Translations under genes and position numbers: made by a program
Notes under the pieces: generated by a model
The model's input: only the letters and a program-made list of their open reading frames with translations
Told to the model about the DNA's origin: nothing
Database searches by the model: none
From: Numida meleagris
Taxonomy: Eukaryota; Chordata; Aves; Galliformes; Numididae
Length of the DNA: 64,000 bases
Reading direction: 5' to 3'
NCBI RefSeq assembly: GCF_002078875.1
Contig: NC_034410.1
Location: forward strand, 103,922,915 to 103,986,914
Shown here: one piece after another, positions 12,201 through 25,483 of the stretch
Layout: every line of letters starts with the position of its first letter
Numbering within the stretch: position 1 is the first letter of the stretch

Positions 12201-14334
12201 AGATTCTGACAGGGAACTGTAACACCTTTTAGCTATAATCTGTTCTTAATAATTTTTGGGTCGGTGCATCCATACACAAAATTTGAAGTTCTAGCTGAAG
12301 GCTGCAAAGTAGCCCTTTATATGTCTGTGTTATGATTAATTTAATATATTAATTAATTAAGCATTTCCATATTTATAATTGAGTGGTTATGCATGGGTAA
12401 TTATCACATTACCACTTAAGAACCATAAACAACTATTCTCACTAAAGGTTTCTTTGTCCTTTTTTGCTTTTTTCAAGCATTGTGTTTACATATAATATTC
12501 TTCAGCAAAGATAAATAGTGAGATAAACATTTGTCATAAAATATCTTAATTTAAATGTAATTTTATTTTTATATGTTTAAAATCAGGTTTCCTGAATGAT
12601 GCCGAGTAGCCATTATTACCAGACAAATAGGCAGTAATAGTCACGGCTGTTAATGGAATCCAACTTAATCCTAAATGGCTTTAAGATTTACAGCAAAATT
12701 TGCAACTTTAGAAGTTAGTTTAAGATAACTAAGTATATGAAATCTCTGATGCATCATATTTTCCATCACAGCACTACATTAACCTATCATATATTTTCTA
12801 TGCTATGTATCATTTCCTTTTTGCTATGTTGTATTTTCAGTAACAAAGCTGCGTTAGTGACTGCCCACCCTAATGCCTAGCCCTTTTTCCCACCATCAAG
12901 CCACCTTCTGTGATTGCTGCTACCCACAGTTGCGTCCAGCTGTTTATGTGGTGAACTGGGGAATTGATCCAGCTGTAAAAGAGCTCAAACATTTTTTTCA
13001 GAGGTAATTTGGGATAAATTAGTTAATCAATCCAATCAATCCATTCTGTGGCTGCATAAACACTTGCGTCAGTACTGAGCAGAGGCTCCTGGAGCAGAGA
13101 GATCCTGAGGAATAGCAGTGGGCTGGGGCACTTTCCAGCACGGCTACTGCTGGAGGGTCACAGTACCAGTATCCAGTACTCATGCTGGACTGTAGCGTAT
13201 CTGAGACATAATTAGTTCATTCTGTCTAAGGCCAGTTTTCATCATTGTGCTGTATACTTACATTTCTCCAGGTAGTATTAACTTCCTGTCTACTGAGAGC
13301 TCTGCTTTTCCTCCCAAATGAGAAGTAAGAAGCTGCAGACCTCAGAAGCCCAAGATGTACCAACGGTTGCTACATTTATTTATGAACCTTGTGCCCTGAT
13401 CTTGCCTCTGGAGCTGCTAGCATGGACTTCTGTGCTTGTTGCTTAAACTGGTGGAGTTTCACAGCAGACCAAAGAAGCCATGCCAGTAAATGAAGATAGG
13501 AAGTAAATCTTCAAGCAAGTAGTTAAGAAGAAACACTGCCATAATTGGATGTAACATCTTTACTTTTTTCTCTTCCAGCCACTGAAATATTTTTCAAATA
13601 TTTGATACTCTTCAGAATATTTTCTGCTGAAACTGAAGAACATTTTGGAAGATCTCTCTATTATATCTCCTGACAAAATAATTGAATAGTCATTTTGAAT
13701 ATTGGAGTTGTGCTTCTGGAATAAATTTTAAGGGACTCCCTTAATTTGCTTCAATCTATTATTGGAAGAAGCATAAAAACAGCCTTATAGATTCAAATTT
13801 TGCAGTTTGTTATCTAGTTTGCGGTCTTTGCTTCCACAGTTTGGCATTCACATTGTTCATATTGTTTATCAATAGTCTAATTTTACTGTTATTTTTGAGA
13901 AGAACTAAATACCACAGTATTGCCACAATAATCCCTACTATTCACAATGAGGGAGATTGGTCCCAGTATTTCAGTGACATTCCAGTGCAGTATCAAAACA
14001 ATAGCTCTAGAAAACTGAATTAGATCTGGTAGTTGAAGCAGAACACATTTCCCATCCTCTACATTATTCCTGCAAGTGATATTGTTCAGAGATAGTACTC
14101 TCAGGAAGAAAAATAGTGTACTGCTTTTGTGCCTGCGTTATGTATTTGTAAAACTACTCAGGCAGCAAGAGAAGCTGAATATTTCAGTATCTGTCTAGTC
14201 CTGCTCCATGGATACAGGAAAAAAAAACATGCTGAATGAAAAGTGCTATACTTCTTTCATATGCACTAGTGTGGTTTTCTGAGATAATTTTCAAACAAGA
14301 AGTGCAAGGGCAGCAGTTGTGACTGACAATGCAA
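9276..14334. other. AT-rich non-coding DNA, nothing recognised
   Basis: No gene is supported. T-rich tracts occur at 9837-9855 and A/T runs near 9546-9560. Between 12330 and 12360 there is a short ATTAATTAATTAA stretch. Segments around 12840-13200 are a little GC-richer, but their open frames do not resemble known proteins. Confidence 0.6.
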
Positions 14335-14489
14335 GGGCTGCTCTGAAAGTAATGCGTCCTATTTTATGATGTCAGCGCACGATATCAGAGGTGGATGTTG
14401 GTGGTATGGCAGCAGAATTTGAATCTTCCTGACAATATTCCATCAGATTTGGTTGCCATGTGACAAATAGCAGCAGAGAGGCAGTCTGA
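14335..14489 (-). mobile_element. Mariner fragment (Galluhop-like), transposase 5' end
   Basis: It begins with the terminal inverted repeat GGGCTGCTCTGAAAGTAATG, shared with the copies ending at 23641 and 27502. It continues with a block containing CAGAGGTGGATGTTGGTGG, whose complement occurs at about 26640-26672 in the longer copy. The similarity stops near 14489, just before the transposase start should appear. The element would read on the minus strand relative to coordinates in the other copies. Here the terminus is on the left, so coding direction would be rightward; strand is given with low certainty. Confidence 0.75.
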
Positions 14490-17400
14490 TGAATTGATAT
14501 TTGAATTAGCTCTATCGAAAATGAGTTTTGAGCTGTTAATGGTAAAGAAATTAATATAACAGTTTTTCTCAGTATATGGAGAAAAGATGTCTCATGGAGA
14601 GAGAATGTTATAGTCTAGCAGATTACTATTTCACATGTAAACCTCAATGTTGATTGCACTTTGAATATACACCAATAGTGGCCGTTTCATGAGTAACTTG
14701 AGAACCAGTAACTGACTAACTCAAGTCTTCAGGGTTTGCTAATCATGGAGCTCTTTAAATTGCTTTTTGATGGCAAGGGAAATAAGCTTGGTAGGACTGA
14801 GGTTCTTCCTCCTTCTGACCTCTGCATGAACATGTTCTGTGGTCATACCACAGAGATAGGTGTATTTGCACTGAGCAGCAGGTTGCAGTGCAGAGGTCTC
14901 CAAGCCAGAAGAAAATATTTAATCTAGAAGCTGCATAAATGCATATATATAAATATATATATATATATATATGCCTGTGATTGCTCAGTGCTAATAAACC
15001 CCACTAAAAGGTAGTTTTATTTAGCTCTCTGCTGATTCTGCTGTGCTAGTTTGGGAAAATATGTATGTTCAGCACCACTTTTCACTGCATAGATACATCA
15101 TCTTGTTCTAGTCTCTAATGTGATATTCCACTCAGCTCTGAGGCATGGCTTCTGTCTGGAATATTCTAAAGAAATGGACAAGATAAAGATTTCAGGCTGA
15201 ATGGATAATAGTCCTAGCCACAGATCTTGTCTTGTTCTCTGTTAAACATGAGCAGTCACTTTAGAAGATGAGAGGCAAAGTCTCCATGAGAAATAATAAC
15301 AAATGTATTCTATGATATTCACTCACTGCAGATGTTAGGCAGCTAGTTACATGACTGACTATGGTTACGTACAGCTTCACTCTATATTCTGAAAGTACTG
15401 TATTTATGTACAGATTCAATTGTGTGAACAATTCTTTGTGTATTTCTGAAAGGACAGATCTCTGGTGTGCAGCTCAGCAACGAGGTAAAGATAGGAGAGC
15501 AGTGGAGTCATGCAGCAAATTATTGTAGATTTGCTGCCTACTTTGCACTTTCAGAAAATAAAAAATTATTTTCATGTATTTTCATTTATCCCTGATAAAT
15601 TGTATTTCCTTTTGATATAAAGAAACAAGAGGAAAAAAAAATATTTTGGATTATCTTTTCAGTTATGTTTATTTTTACCCCATAAGAAATCACCATTCTT
15701 GATTTAGGAGTTGTTGTCCCTTTCCTGTATTTGTGTCCTAAATGGACATGACAATGACATTGTGATGACCATTAGTCACCATTTAACAGGCATTAGCAAA
15801 AGGGTTCCATTACAGAACCATTCAAATACTACATCAATAAATTAAGAAGGGTATTATTATTATTCTGAAATTTGACAACTGAGCTTTGCTTTCTAGTTGC
15901 TGAGGCTTGCTTCCTAGTTGCTTAGAGGACCTTTTTTCTACTCTTCATATTTCAAAACAACAAGTGGAAGCAATGCCTGTGCCTGAACTAATAATCATTC
16001 CCTTCAACAAACAAAAAAGGATTTATGGAGACTGTCATAACTTAGATTCAGTTTCAAGATCTATCTGATTATGGGTTTATTTTATATGTTATCTTCAATT
16101 ATTAATAGAATTTTGACTTGTCTGGAATGGTAGATTTTTATTTTTATGTCATAAAAATCAACGGTGCGTTTAAACCTAGCTTCCACTTCTTTATCCCACT
16201 CAGTCCCTTTCATTCCTTGTTCTCAAAAAAAAACAAGTAAAGGGATTTTTTTTTTTCCAATAGGATAAATACTTGATGTGTATGCTTTAAAACAATTAAA
16301 GATTTTATTTTCATAAATTTAGAACAGAGGAAGAAAGTTATCAGTGTTACCTGCCAAAAGTATAGATTGTTTTCTGAAGGAGCAGATGACTCCTTGTTTG
16401 GTCTGATCAACCTGATACCTGAAAAAGGTTGTTTCCTCTTCAAGTGCTCCTCCATTCTTCTTCCCTAGCACCACATGGTCCTAAATTAAGCAGAACAGGG
16501 AGAATAAATTAATATTTTAATTTATGTGTGCATTATAGAGAAAAAAAAATCAGACTTATCTCCTGACAGAGATGTTCTTAGAGTTTATTGAATCAACTCC
16601 ATACTGAAGTGCATAATTTAAGCCTGAGAAATATATTTTTTTGCACAGTAAATATTTGGTTTATGTGTATACAACTATATATGAATATATATCTACTCTT
16701 TGACTAAGGTTGACTTCCTTCAACTTTCTTTAAACTCACAAAAACTCTCAGAGAAAAGATTGGAGATAGGAGTAACTTAGAATTCTGAAGATCTATTTAA
16801 AACAACTAAAATTCAACATTTACTATAAATGAATAAAATTTACAACAAGATACAAGATTTCTCCTTACTTTCTCTTTTTGCCTTTTCATTCTATGATTTT
16901 AGTTAACATTCTAGGGCTTGCTTGATTTTAAATCTTCTTCTTTGCAACTACAAAAATGTTATCAAATTTGCCATTTAGGCATTTTATTAATTAAAAATCA
17001 TCTTCCAAGGTCCTCCATATTGCAGACTACCCTGTAAATTGTCTAAACTTAATCTAATCTCACAAAATATTTCCAAAGTAGTAGAATTAACAGTTTTGGA
17101 GAATGTATCTTGCTCTCTGTTTGCCTATCTGTGTCATTTGAATTCTTCTTGCGTACTTCCATGTTAGGCAACTTATAAGAACCATTTTGTTAGCACAGTC
17201 ACATAGCGGGGGCATATTTGATTTTGCTTTTTTTTAATCTTGCTTCTTCCTTTGTTTTTTTTTTTATTATTATTTTTTCAATTGTTTAACATATTAGAGC
17301 ACTGAAGATGCTTTCCTCTATCTCCAGAATCTTCACTGCTCATTTACACTGCATTCCTGATAACTTTTTCAACTTACCTGAAGGGTACTTCTGTTGAGTA

Positions 17401-20400
17401 GAGGCACTCCAAGGCAAAATCAATCTTCCTAATGGTGGAGAGAACTGTGCTACCTCAGTTGGTATTACAGGTTATTTAGCATAAACATATGTGTTCCCAT
17501 TAAGGGCCATCCACATTCAACTAAAATGAGTCACTTGTGTAAGAAGTTTTGTTTATAAATCTGAGACTAATTTCCCCAGTCTACTCAGCGTGTGCCATGT
17601 GGTATAAAATTGAACAAATGTCAGTGTGCAGCCTCATAATAAATTTTTCTGAGAGCAAAATGTAAAGTCATTACGCAGTATATTTCTCAGCAGAATTGTA
17701 AATAAATAGAACATGAAAAAATAAAATCATTTCTAGGTGAAGACCTTCACTACTTATCTCTAAGTTAAAAATGTAATTATTTCTTTAATAACAACAACCC
17801 ACTGACATGGCGGGTATATTAATATACAGTTAATACAGATTGTATGTATTAATTATGTGTGCAGATAATGACCTGTTGGTTAAAATGCTTCATTCCCAGA
17901 GGCTTTTATAGCTGACTATACGCACCACATGCACACGACTGTGCTGCGGTTGGCCTCACATGAAAGAAGGCTCTTTTAGTTCCACACAACGCAAAGATGA
18001 AGTCATTCCGGTTTTCTGTTTCCTCCTTTTCTTCAAGCTAGTGTCTCTTTCATCTGTAACAATCAGACAGGAGAGTTTTGTATTTCAGAAAATGTTTAGT
18101 TTACATTTTGGCTGCCTTTTATTTGATAAAATCTGTGAATTTCAGCTTTCCTGAGCATGCTGAAGCCTCTTGCGGTGTTTGTCCAGCTACACCTGTGCTG
18201 TAACCACAAGATGGCTGAGTTGGAGAGGGCAGGAGGAGGGGAACAGTATGAGCATGCAAACCCGGGCTCCTTGTGTCCCCTGCTCTGCCACCTTGTACTG
18301 TATTACACATACAAAGCACCCCCAGCTATGCTGCTGGTACAAAAATCAGTGCTGTGTCTCATAATGAGCTTTCCCCATGACCTAGCTGTTCAAGGCTCTC
18401 TTGGATACCACCTAAGAACTCTGCCTGACTCCTTGTATTAGCAGTATTGTTAGCAAGGCACTGCTAGCATTAGTATTGTTAGCATAGCATTGGGGTTTTG
18501 ACAGCAGTGGCTGTATAGTTTGGAAGGACTGCTTTTCATCTGACCACTCTCTGCTTGTGTTTCTTGAAGGGTTAGGAGGGACAGATGAAGAGGCATTACA
18601 AGTCTGGGCTGTTCCGTTGCCTCTAAAAATTTAGCACATCTGGGCTGTTCAGTATCTATCAGGAGGGAGAGACTGGGCTTGAACAGGTGCCCGCAAGGAC
18701 AGCACAGTAGCTGCCATAGGTCTCTATGATATCTGATATGTGTTCTTGTGTATGATGATGGTTAGTTCACTATACTGCATTTGACCAACATCATTTTTTA
18801 CCTGGTAAATTCGGATCTCCTGGTGGTTGTGGTTGCAGTACTCAAGGGCAATGTCAGACTACAGACTGACGAAAACAGTGCTCAAATCCAGACTGCTGAG
18901 AGAGGGTTGCAAACATTCTGGCCTCTCCTGTGAGTATATGTGTTGCCTTCTTCAGCGGGTCTTGTGTGAAAGACATTTGAGGAGCAGACACTTGCTAATG
19001 TGACCACAGAGGAATACTGGAAAGTATGGGTGTGCTACTGGCACAAGATTTTCATGGCACTGAAAACTGGCCTGCTTTGCAGATAAGCCAGGGACATGTA
19101 TTCAGAGAAGCTGAGATCTGATGAGGTGATCTGAACTTGCTTCCTGGGATAAGGGCAGAAGCCAGGCAAAATTCCTGCTGCAATCACTGCTGGGTTTAAA
19201 CTCACTCATGAAGTCTGTTGGGTTGCACAGGATGGCGCCGTTGACCAGTCAAGAGGTTCAGGTGGAGCAGCTAAGTTACCACTGAGTGAGCCTTAAGACC
19301 TAGACTGGTGAGGGCTCTACATACTGGTAAAGATAATACACAAAAACAATACAGGAAAAGATAATGGAATTCCTTTGTATTGACCAATTAATTTTGACAG
19401 TTTCTGGGTAAATCTGATCACTTTCATACAGACAATGACACCTTTATATGCCGTCAGTGACTACAGTTTAAATGGTTATAATAATTCTCATTATTCCTGT
19501 AATCCATATAGAACTTTATATGACAGAATTTGATGTCAGTTTTGTAAAGGAGAGTCTTAAATGAAGACATTATATACCTGAAAAAAGCTGTTAAAAACAA
19601 TGACAGCTGTCACAGTTATAAAGTCATTCAGAAAAGGAGGATTGTACTTTTGTGATACATTTTATCATACAATTTTTAATTACATGATCACACTTTTTAA
19701 CAAAGTGTGTTTGCATCACTGAATAAATAGTACCAAGTCTTCTCTATAGATGAATCGGAGTAATATATTCAAGGCATGTTTTTCCTGCAGTTGCACTGAA
19801 AGTACTCTAAGATCACGCAGTTAAAGACTATCATAATTCATATGTTGAAGAGGCAACTTCAATTATGACACTGCCTAACTTTCTAGTATTAAATTAAAAG
19901 TTCTTAATGCACTCATAAAATAGCTTTTCGTGTGCACTTATTTCCTACTTCAGCTTTCTTTTGTTTGGTTTACTTTATTATGTAGTCAGAATGAATTTAG
20001 TGTATCTAATTAGAATATATACAAGCCAATGTCATCTTTAGCAATGGAGGTTTTTCAGTTTAAATGTGCAATAACTAAGAGCAAATGGGGCTGAGTACTT
20101 AAAATAGTGACAGCTCTGTATTTTAAAATGTTGGGATACAGTTGTTTGGTTACAGAGAACAAGAAAAGAGAGCTGGAATGATGCCAATAAAGGCATACTC
20201 ACTGAGAAATTTACTTTTATCTCAGAGATCAAAGGAACACATGATCTTCAGCAAAAATTCAGATTGAAAGTGATGAAATTATCATGCATATTGCAGATGA
20301 TAAGCAAAGTAATTGTGTAACAGTTTGCAAGAAGGTAAAGAGCTTTTTTAAGAGAGCAAATGAAGACAGAGAGTAGCCCAAGCACATAGTTTTAGTTTGA

Positions 20401-23111
20401 CAGACTAAGTTTTGAAAAATCTAAAAATAATGACTACTAGATACATTCTTGAACTGAAATCATATTCATATAAAAAATCAGGATGTACTGTTGCCTAATT
20501 GGCACAACTGGGGACATCTGATCTTAGTAATGATTCTGTAATTGGTACAGACTATAAAAACAAAGGAATGAAGAACACAATTAGTATAATGAGTTAGCCT
20601 GTTCAACCCTGACTCTTGGCAAGCACTTACCCAAATATTTCCATTATGTACTTTTTCAAATACAATTCGTGTAGGAGGGTATGGCATCTTTCTTAACAAA
20701 ACAGCTTGACCATGTTTAATATTTATTACACAGGTTAGTCAAGTCTATTCACACAGAGAAGAGAGGGTCACAGTTTTCACATTTTCTTCCATTTTCTTCC
20801 TTCATGAAACTGGAATGAGAAAGTGTTGTATAAGGGCCAATACTCCTCTGAGTATTACACTATTGATGGAGACAATAAAAGACACAAAACCATCCTAAAG
20901 CTTACAGAGGGTTGAGATAGGAGAGCATTCTAAAGCAAACCTCCTATACTTCTGCAGAAAAAGGAGGTTTAAAGTAAATACAGGACTCTGCGTTAGCAAA
21001 TATTGATGACATACCTCTACTGACTCAGAAGATTGTTCCTACTTATGCTAAAAGTTAATTTGTTATCAAAGCACTGTTCAAAAGTTTCATCTCCCACTGT
21101 TGCATGAAGAAATAGAATTACAGATTAAATTTATTTTCTCTTTACCTTGATTTGTGTGTAGTTCTGTACGTCTGAAGGACTTGGGATTTGCTCATAACAG
21201 CATGCGCTTCTTTACAGGACTTTCTATTATACTCCTAAAAGTTTAGAGATGAATTGAATTATTAAATCTTAATAGTGGCTACTGTCCTCACAGTAGGAAT
21301 ACACATATTATTCATAAACTGCTCTCACCAGATAATAATTTTGTTTGTGGTTTGTTTTAAATGAGCTGTTTAAAATTCTGTAACTAATTCAGTGTACATG
21401 GCAAAAATGACAGATGGTTATGATAAAGGAACTTAATGCCTTGTGGAAACAAATCAAGCCACAATCAGTAACAGATGTTTTCTGCAAAGCCAGACTGTGC
21501 ATGTGAATACATACTACATGTATATATACAGTGGGAATATGCTTTTATGTATGTGTCTGTGTGTATGTCTATCTGTGTCCATAAATGTTAATTGATGACT
21601 TACCTCACAGAGTGTGATGGTTGTGATGTTTCTTAGCATAGTAATGACTATGTGCACTTACTCCTGTAGTCATACAAGAAAATCTTATCAAAAATAACTT
21701 TACATAGATAACGCTTTTGGTGACTTGTTGAAAAAGGAGAAATATTTGGCTCTACCTGTCAAGACAGAAAAAAAAATCGAAGTAGTGGTTTACAAAATTT
21801 TGAGAACTGTGGCAATCAGCCTGTGTATTAGAGATTCAGAATGGCTATTATCGGAGAAGGTACCAATGAAGCCAAGCCAGTGTTTAATAGTAGCAAACAT
21901 AGCTGTCTCCTTATGGCTGAACAGAGTAATTTAGGCTCCACTATTACAGACAATCATGTTTTTTCAAAATTTTCTTTATCAAAATCATATACCTCACAGC
22001 ACATGCATTGACACACATTCTAAAATGTAACTGTCGTGGTCTCACCAAGCATACATAACAAGTACGACAGACCTACAGAGCAATTTGGCATTACGTGACA
22101 CATTTTTCCACATCAGGCTGCAATCACCAGTAATAGTCATTTATGGCCTTGTATGTGGCCAACCCTTTCTGCCGCAGAGGGATGCCACAACTGAAACAAT
22201 TCTTCGTACATGCTTGTGACCATTTAAACATCACATGAATGAGCCAAAAAAAGCTCAGGTGAGTTCAGCTCTAGACTTTTGCTCCAAACACTGAATTTGA
22301 GAACCTAGACTGGGTGCACACCCTGAACATGACCCAGCTCTGTATCTGTTTAATACCAACATACATGCATGCTCTTCTGCTCACATCCCCCTTTTCTTTA
22401 CAGAAAAATGTTGTACAGAAGTGGTTCTCAGCTTGAAAGATGAGAAGTCCAGACTACAGAGGTATAAAATGCCTGGATGTGAAGTGTAGACCCTAGGCTA
22501 TGTGATTTCCTCTGCTGCAGGTTCTTTCAGCTCAGGTGGGTTTCACTACTTCCTATGAAGATTGTTTTATCCACATAAGTTGACATTGAATACCCATTTG
22601 TACTGTTGGAGAGAAGAAAACAGAAGTGAAAGATTTGATTTAAATTCTGACACTTCTGAATCTGAAAAGCTCACTTGAGCTACACATAGACTGCAACCTG
22701 CTATTTATCAGAAGAAAATAAAATCAGGTGGGAAGCACTTAATCAAAAATTCTTTTGAGGATCACAACACTCTATTTAAGTAAAGAACTCTTTAAAAGTG
22801 ATTGTCAAATGTGTGAGTTAAAAATTATAGGTCTAATAAGGCACTTCAAGTATTTTAGATTACAGTTACTTATATATTTATTTATCTATCACAGGAAAAA
22901 TGCTCAGCTCTTACTTCAAAGAATTACTTTTGAATATCTTTATTCTGTGCTGTCTTTATATGGTTTCCCTGCTTTTAGATTATCTTGTCTTGGACTTGAT
23001 CATACTTGTGATGCAATGAGTAATCAAACCCTCAAGGAACTGAGGAAGGTTAAGTATCTCTCAAGTACATGGTGTCCTATGATAAGAAGGTTGTTTTTAT
23101 AGAGAAATATG
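14490..23111. other. AT-rich non-coding DNA with a GC-richer patch
   Basis: No gene is recognised. A GC-richer patch at about 18155-19320 has no protein resemblance and no known repeat that I could place. Elsewhere the sequence is plain AT-rich DNA with short T and A runs (for example 15636-15645 and 17249-17270). The open frame at 22755-23102 has a biased composition and no family resemblance. Confidence 0.55.
14943..14972. repeat. (AT)n microsatellite
   Basis: An alternating AT stretch of about 30 bases with one interruption (ATATATATAAATATATATAT and onward). Confidence 0.9.
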
Positions 23112-23641
23112 TAGGTTGCTCTGAGAGTAATGCCTCCCATTTATTTCCATGGAAGCTACAATAAACACAAAGAGCACAATAACAATACTTGATAGGAAAA
23201 TTCCCAGCTATAAAGCACTATTTTTCAACATCATGAGCTATGCATTTTTTTTCCAGCAATGAACAATAGCCTGCATGCTGTACTCAGAAAATTTGCCCCA
23301 GCAGAGGTGACCCACTCTCGCCACTGCTGAAATGCACCATCCACAACCTCACCGTGCTTGCATCCACTGTTTGGTCTCCATAAGTGTTCAGCAGGCACCA
23401 GTGAATGTCGATGGGAGCATTTTTTTCTGCATGGAGGAACCCAATTCCACACCTCTGCTTCACACAGACTTCCATGTCAGACACCATTCTGTGTCAGACT
23501 ACCCCTCTATTGCCATGTGTCATATGGCAACAACATACAGTGGAATACTGGTGGGAGTATACCTCCAATGTCTTTGGCCAACATAATAAAATTATGTTTA
23601 ATATAATAAAATGAGGCATCGCTTTCAGAGCAGCTCTTGTA
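23112..23641 (-). mobile_element. Mariner deletion derivative (Galluhop-like), copy 1
   Basis: A roughly 530-bp element flanked by TA (23112-23113 and 23640-23641), the mariner target. Inverted repeats match: GGTTGCTCTGAGAGTAATGC on the left against the complement of GCATCGCTTTCAGAGCAGC on the right. On the minus strand between 23487 and 23284 lies the N-terminal transposase helix-turn-helix region, with IDIHWCLLNTYGDQTVDAS and TVRLWMVHFSSG. This matches the usual mariner pattern of a second helix ending in WxxxFxxG. After that the sequence jumps to a tail (CRLLFIAGKK), so the central catalytic DDD domain is missing. It cannot make transposase and, if ever mobile, depended on another copy. 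Confidence 0.85.
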
Positions 23642-24565
23642 GCATATAAGGGAGCAGTGTTGCTACGAAATCATTACTGCATTCAGGGTCTAGGAAATGT
23701 AGAAGGCTGAACTCCATCTGCAGTCAACTAAGAGGAATTGTTGCCCAACTTCAAAGAGAAATTTAATAGCAATACTCAAAATCAAGGACTGCAAAATCAC
23801 AGAATTATTTCTTTAAATCAGTGAAAGAAGTGAGACGTTGAATAGCAAGAGCTCATTGTCTCTGAGCTTGTATAACCAGCTCTTTCTGGCTCTTAGCCTA
23901 ATGATTAGACCAGAAATTATGCTGCTGCGTGATGTGGATCCTATCTGGATTTCTAGTTCAGTTTTTGTCATGCAAAAGATGCTGTAAAGCTTTAAGTAAT
24001 CTCAGTGAAATGAATAACTCATTTGAAAGTGAATGGAATAGATACCTCTCTTGGAAACACTTAGAGATTTCAGAAGCCTACCTTAAAGTACCCTCACAAA
24101 GGGTCCTCTCAATTGTACTTGAGTTGTTACAAACATGTAGTTCCTCCAGATGGAATCTATTGAAGTGAAGAAGATTTGAATCAGAGATACAATCATTCTT
24201 CTAGAGAACTTCTGATGTAAACAGACAATACTGACAAAAAGTAACAGTAACACACATGTGAATAAGTCTTGCAGACATTCAATCATAAGACTGGAGTAGA
24301 ATTCAAGTCCCGTATTCAAAAGTGTTTGCACATGCCCTGTATTCTGATTTATAGCTTGAGATCACTGTAAAAACTTACATTTACTGAATCTATAAAATAC
24401 TTTGTACGTGCTGATTTCAAATTAAAAAAATAGCAAAAGCAAACAATAACATCGTAACACGACATAGAAAAAGATAACACAAGATAAGAAGCATCATCAA
24501 TAAAATATAGTAATTAAAAGTGTTAAACGGGTAACCTGGAAGTTACCTTTGATAATATTGAAACA
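23642..24565. other. Non-coding DNA, nothing recognised
   Basis: Plain sequence between a mariner copy and an LTR. No family resemblance was seen in the open frames at 23929-24168 (plus) or 24083-24331 (minus). Confidence 0.6.
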
Positions 24566-24788
24566 TAACCTAGTTTTGATTGGGATAGAGTTGGTTCCCT
24601 TCAGAGTGGCTGGTATAGTTCTGTGTTCTGGATTTAGGATGAAAATAATGTTGATAACACCTATAACACCTTTATGTTTCAGTTATTGCTGTGCAGTGCT
24701 TGCATTAAGTCAAGGATTTATTGGCTGGTGGCAACTACATTGTGAATTACTTTTTTTTAAAAAATTTCTTATTAGGCTTATTAGGCTT

Positions 24789-25348
24789 TGTCATGGTTTT
24801 ATGATTTTTTTATTGATATTCCACATCATAACATCATGTAGAACATTGGGAGTTAAAGAGTTAATGGTCCAGTTCCGTGGATTGTGGACAGTTCCGGGTA
24901 CCTGTTCTCAGAAAAGAAGAACTCCATGCCCCAGAGGACTTCGCATTGTTCTGTTTCCATTTTCTGTTCAGAGGGAAATATAAAGCTATTTGCAGGTCAC
25001 AAGATGCCCTCTTTTCCCTTTCTGCTCATCTCAGCTGCATGTGTGCTCCCCTAATCATCTCGCCTTCAGCATAAGAGTATGGTGTTTGGTTTTTGGACAC
25101 TCACTCTCTCATTTTATCTGATTTATTAGCTTCAATTCTTATTATATTATATTGTGTTATCCTGCATTCTGATATCTTATTTAGTAAATTAGCTTTCCTC
25201 CTCAGATCATCGTTGCTGTTTTGTTTTTCGGCCTATCTCTCTACCCTTTCCCCTTTTCCCCTTTCCTTTTTCCCAAGGCATGGGTCCATGGGTCCCCCCG
25301 TCCCATTAGTCACAGAACTGGGCTGAACCAGCCCTTAAAGTGTTGGCA
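24789..25348 (+). mobile_element. ERV LTR (copy 2 of the TGTCATGG family), nested
   Basis: It starts TGTCATGGTTTTATGATTTT and matches the LTR at 1364-1878 across its length. It includes CACATCATAACATCATGTAG, the GTTCTCAGAAAAGAAGAACT block, GGTCCATGGGTCCCC and the end GGGCTGAACCAGCCCTTAAA, closing at GTTGGCA. A TATAAAG at 24979-24985 within GAGGGAAATATAAAGC supports plus orientation. It is inserted in the minus-strand LTR of the other family and is therefore younger than it. Flanks GGCTT and GCTGC do not form an exact target duplication, so either my end is a few bases off or the duplication has decayed. Confidence 0.8.
24979..24985 (+). promoter_or_regulatory. TATA box of LTR copy 2
   Basis: TATAAAG about 190 bases into the LTR. 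The first copy has AATAAAA at the equivalent place, so the motif is altered there. Confidence 0.45.
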
Positions 25349-25483
25349 GCTGCAACTGCATTTATCTCAAAGCACAAATTCTTTCACTTTATTTATTTAT
25401 TTTTTATTCTCTCTCCCATCCAACTGAAAGGGAGTGAGCAAACAGCTGTGGTGCTCAGCTGTCTGCCAGATCAAACCACAACA

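Larger units (their letters stand above)
24566..25483 (-). mobile_element. Avian ERV LTR (TGTGGTTTAA family), split by another LTR
   Basis: The outer parts are 24566-24788 and about 25349-25483. Read on the minus strand, the right end begins TGTTGTGGTTTGATCTGGCA and continues through AGACAGCTGAGCACCACAGC, the usual start of this bird LTR family. The left part contains the complement of its 3' region: TGGGATAGAGTTGGTTCCCT at 24581-24600, then GCTGTGCAGTGCTTGCATTA near 24688. The same left-part blocks occur at 61571-61700. The two halves belong to one LTR opened by insertion of the LTR at 24789-25348. No target duplication of the outer LTR is clear at its edges. Confidence 0.8.

Noticed and set aside
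18157..18441. Overlapping open frames in the GC-richer island (both strands)
   Set aside because: Similar lengths in several frames indicate low stop density from base composition, and no motif is recognised.
22755..23102. 115-codon open frame ending just before the mariner
   Set aside because: Composition is that of random AT-rich DNA, with no domain, no splice context and no resemblance to a known protein.
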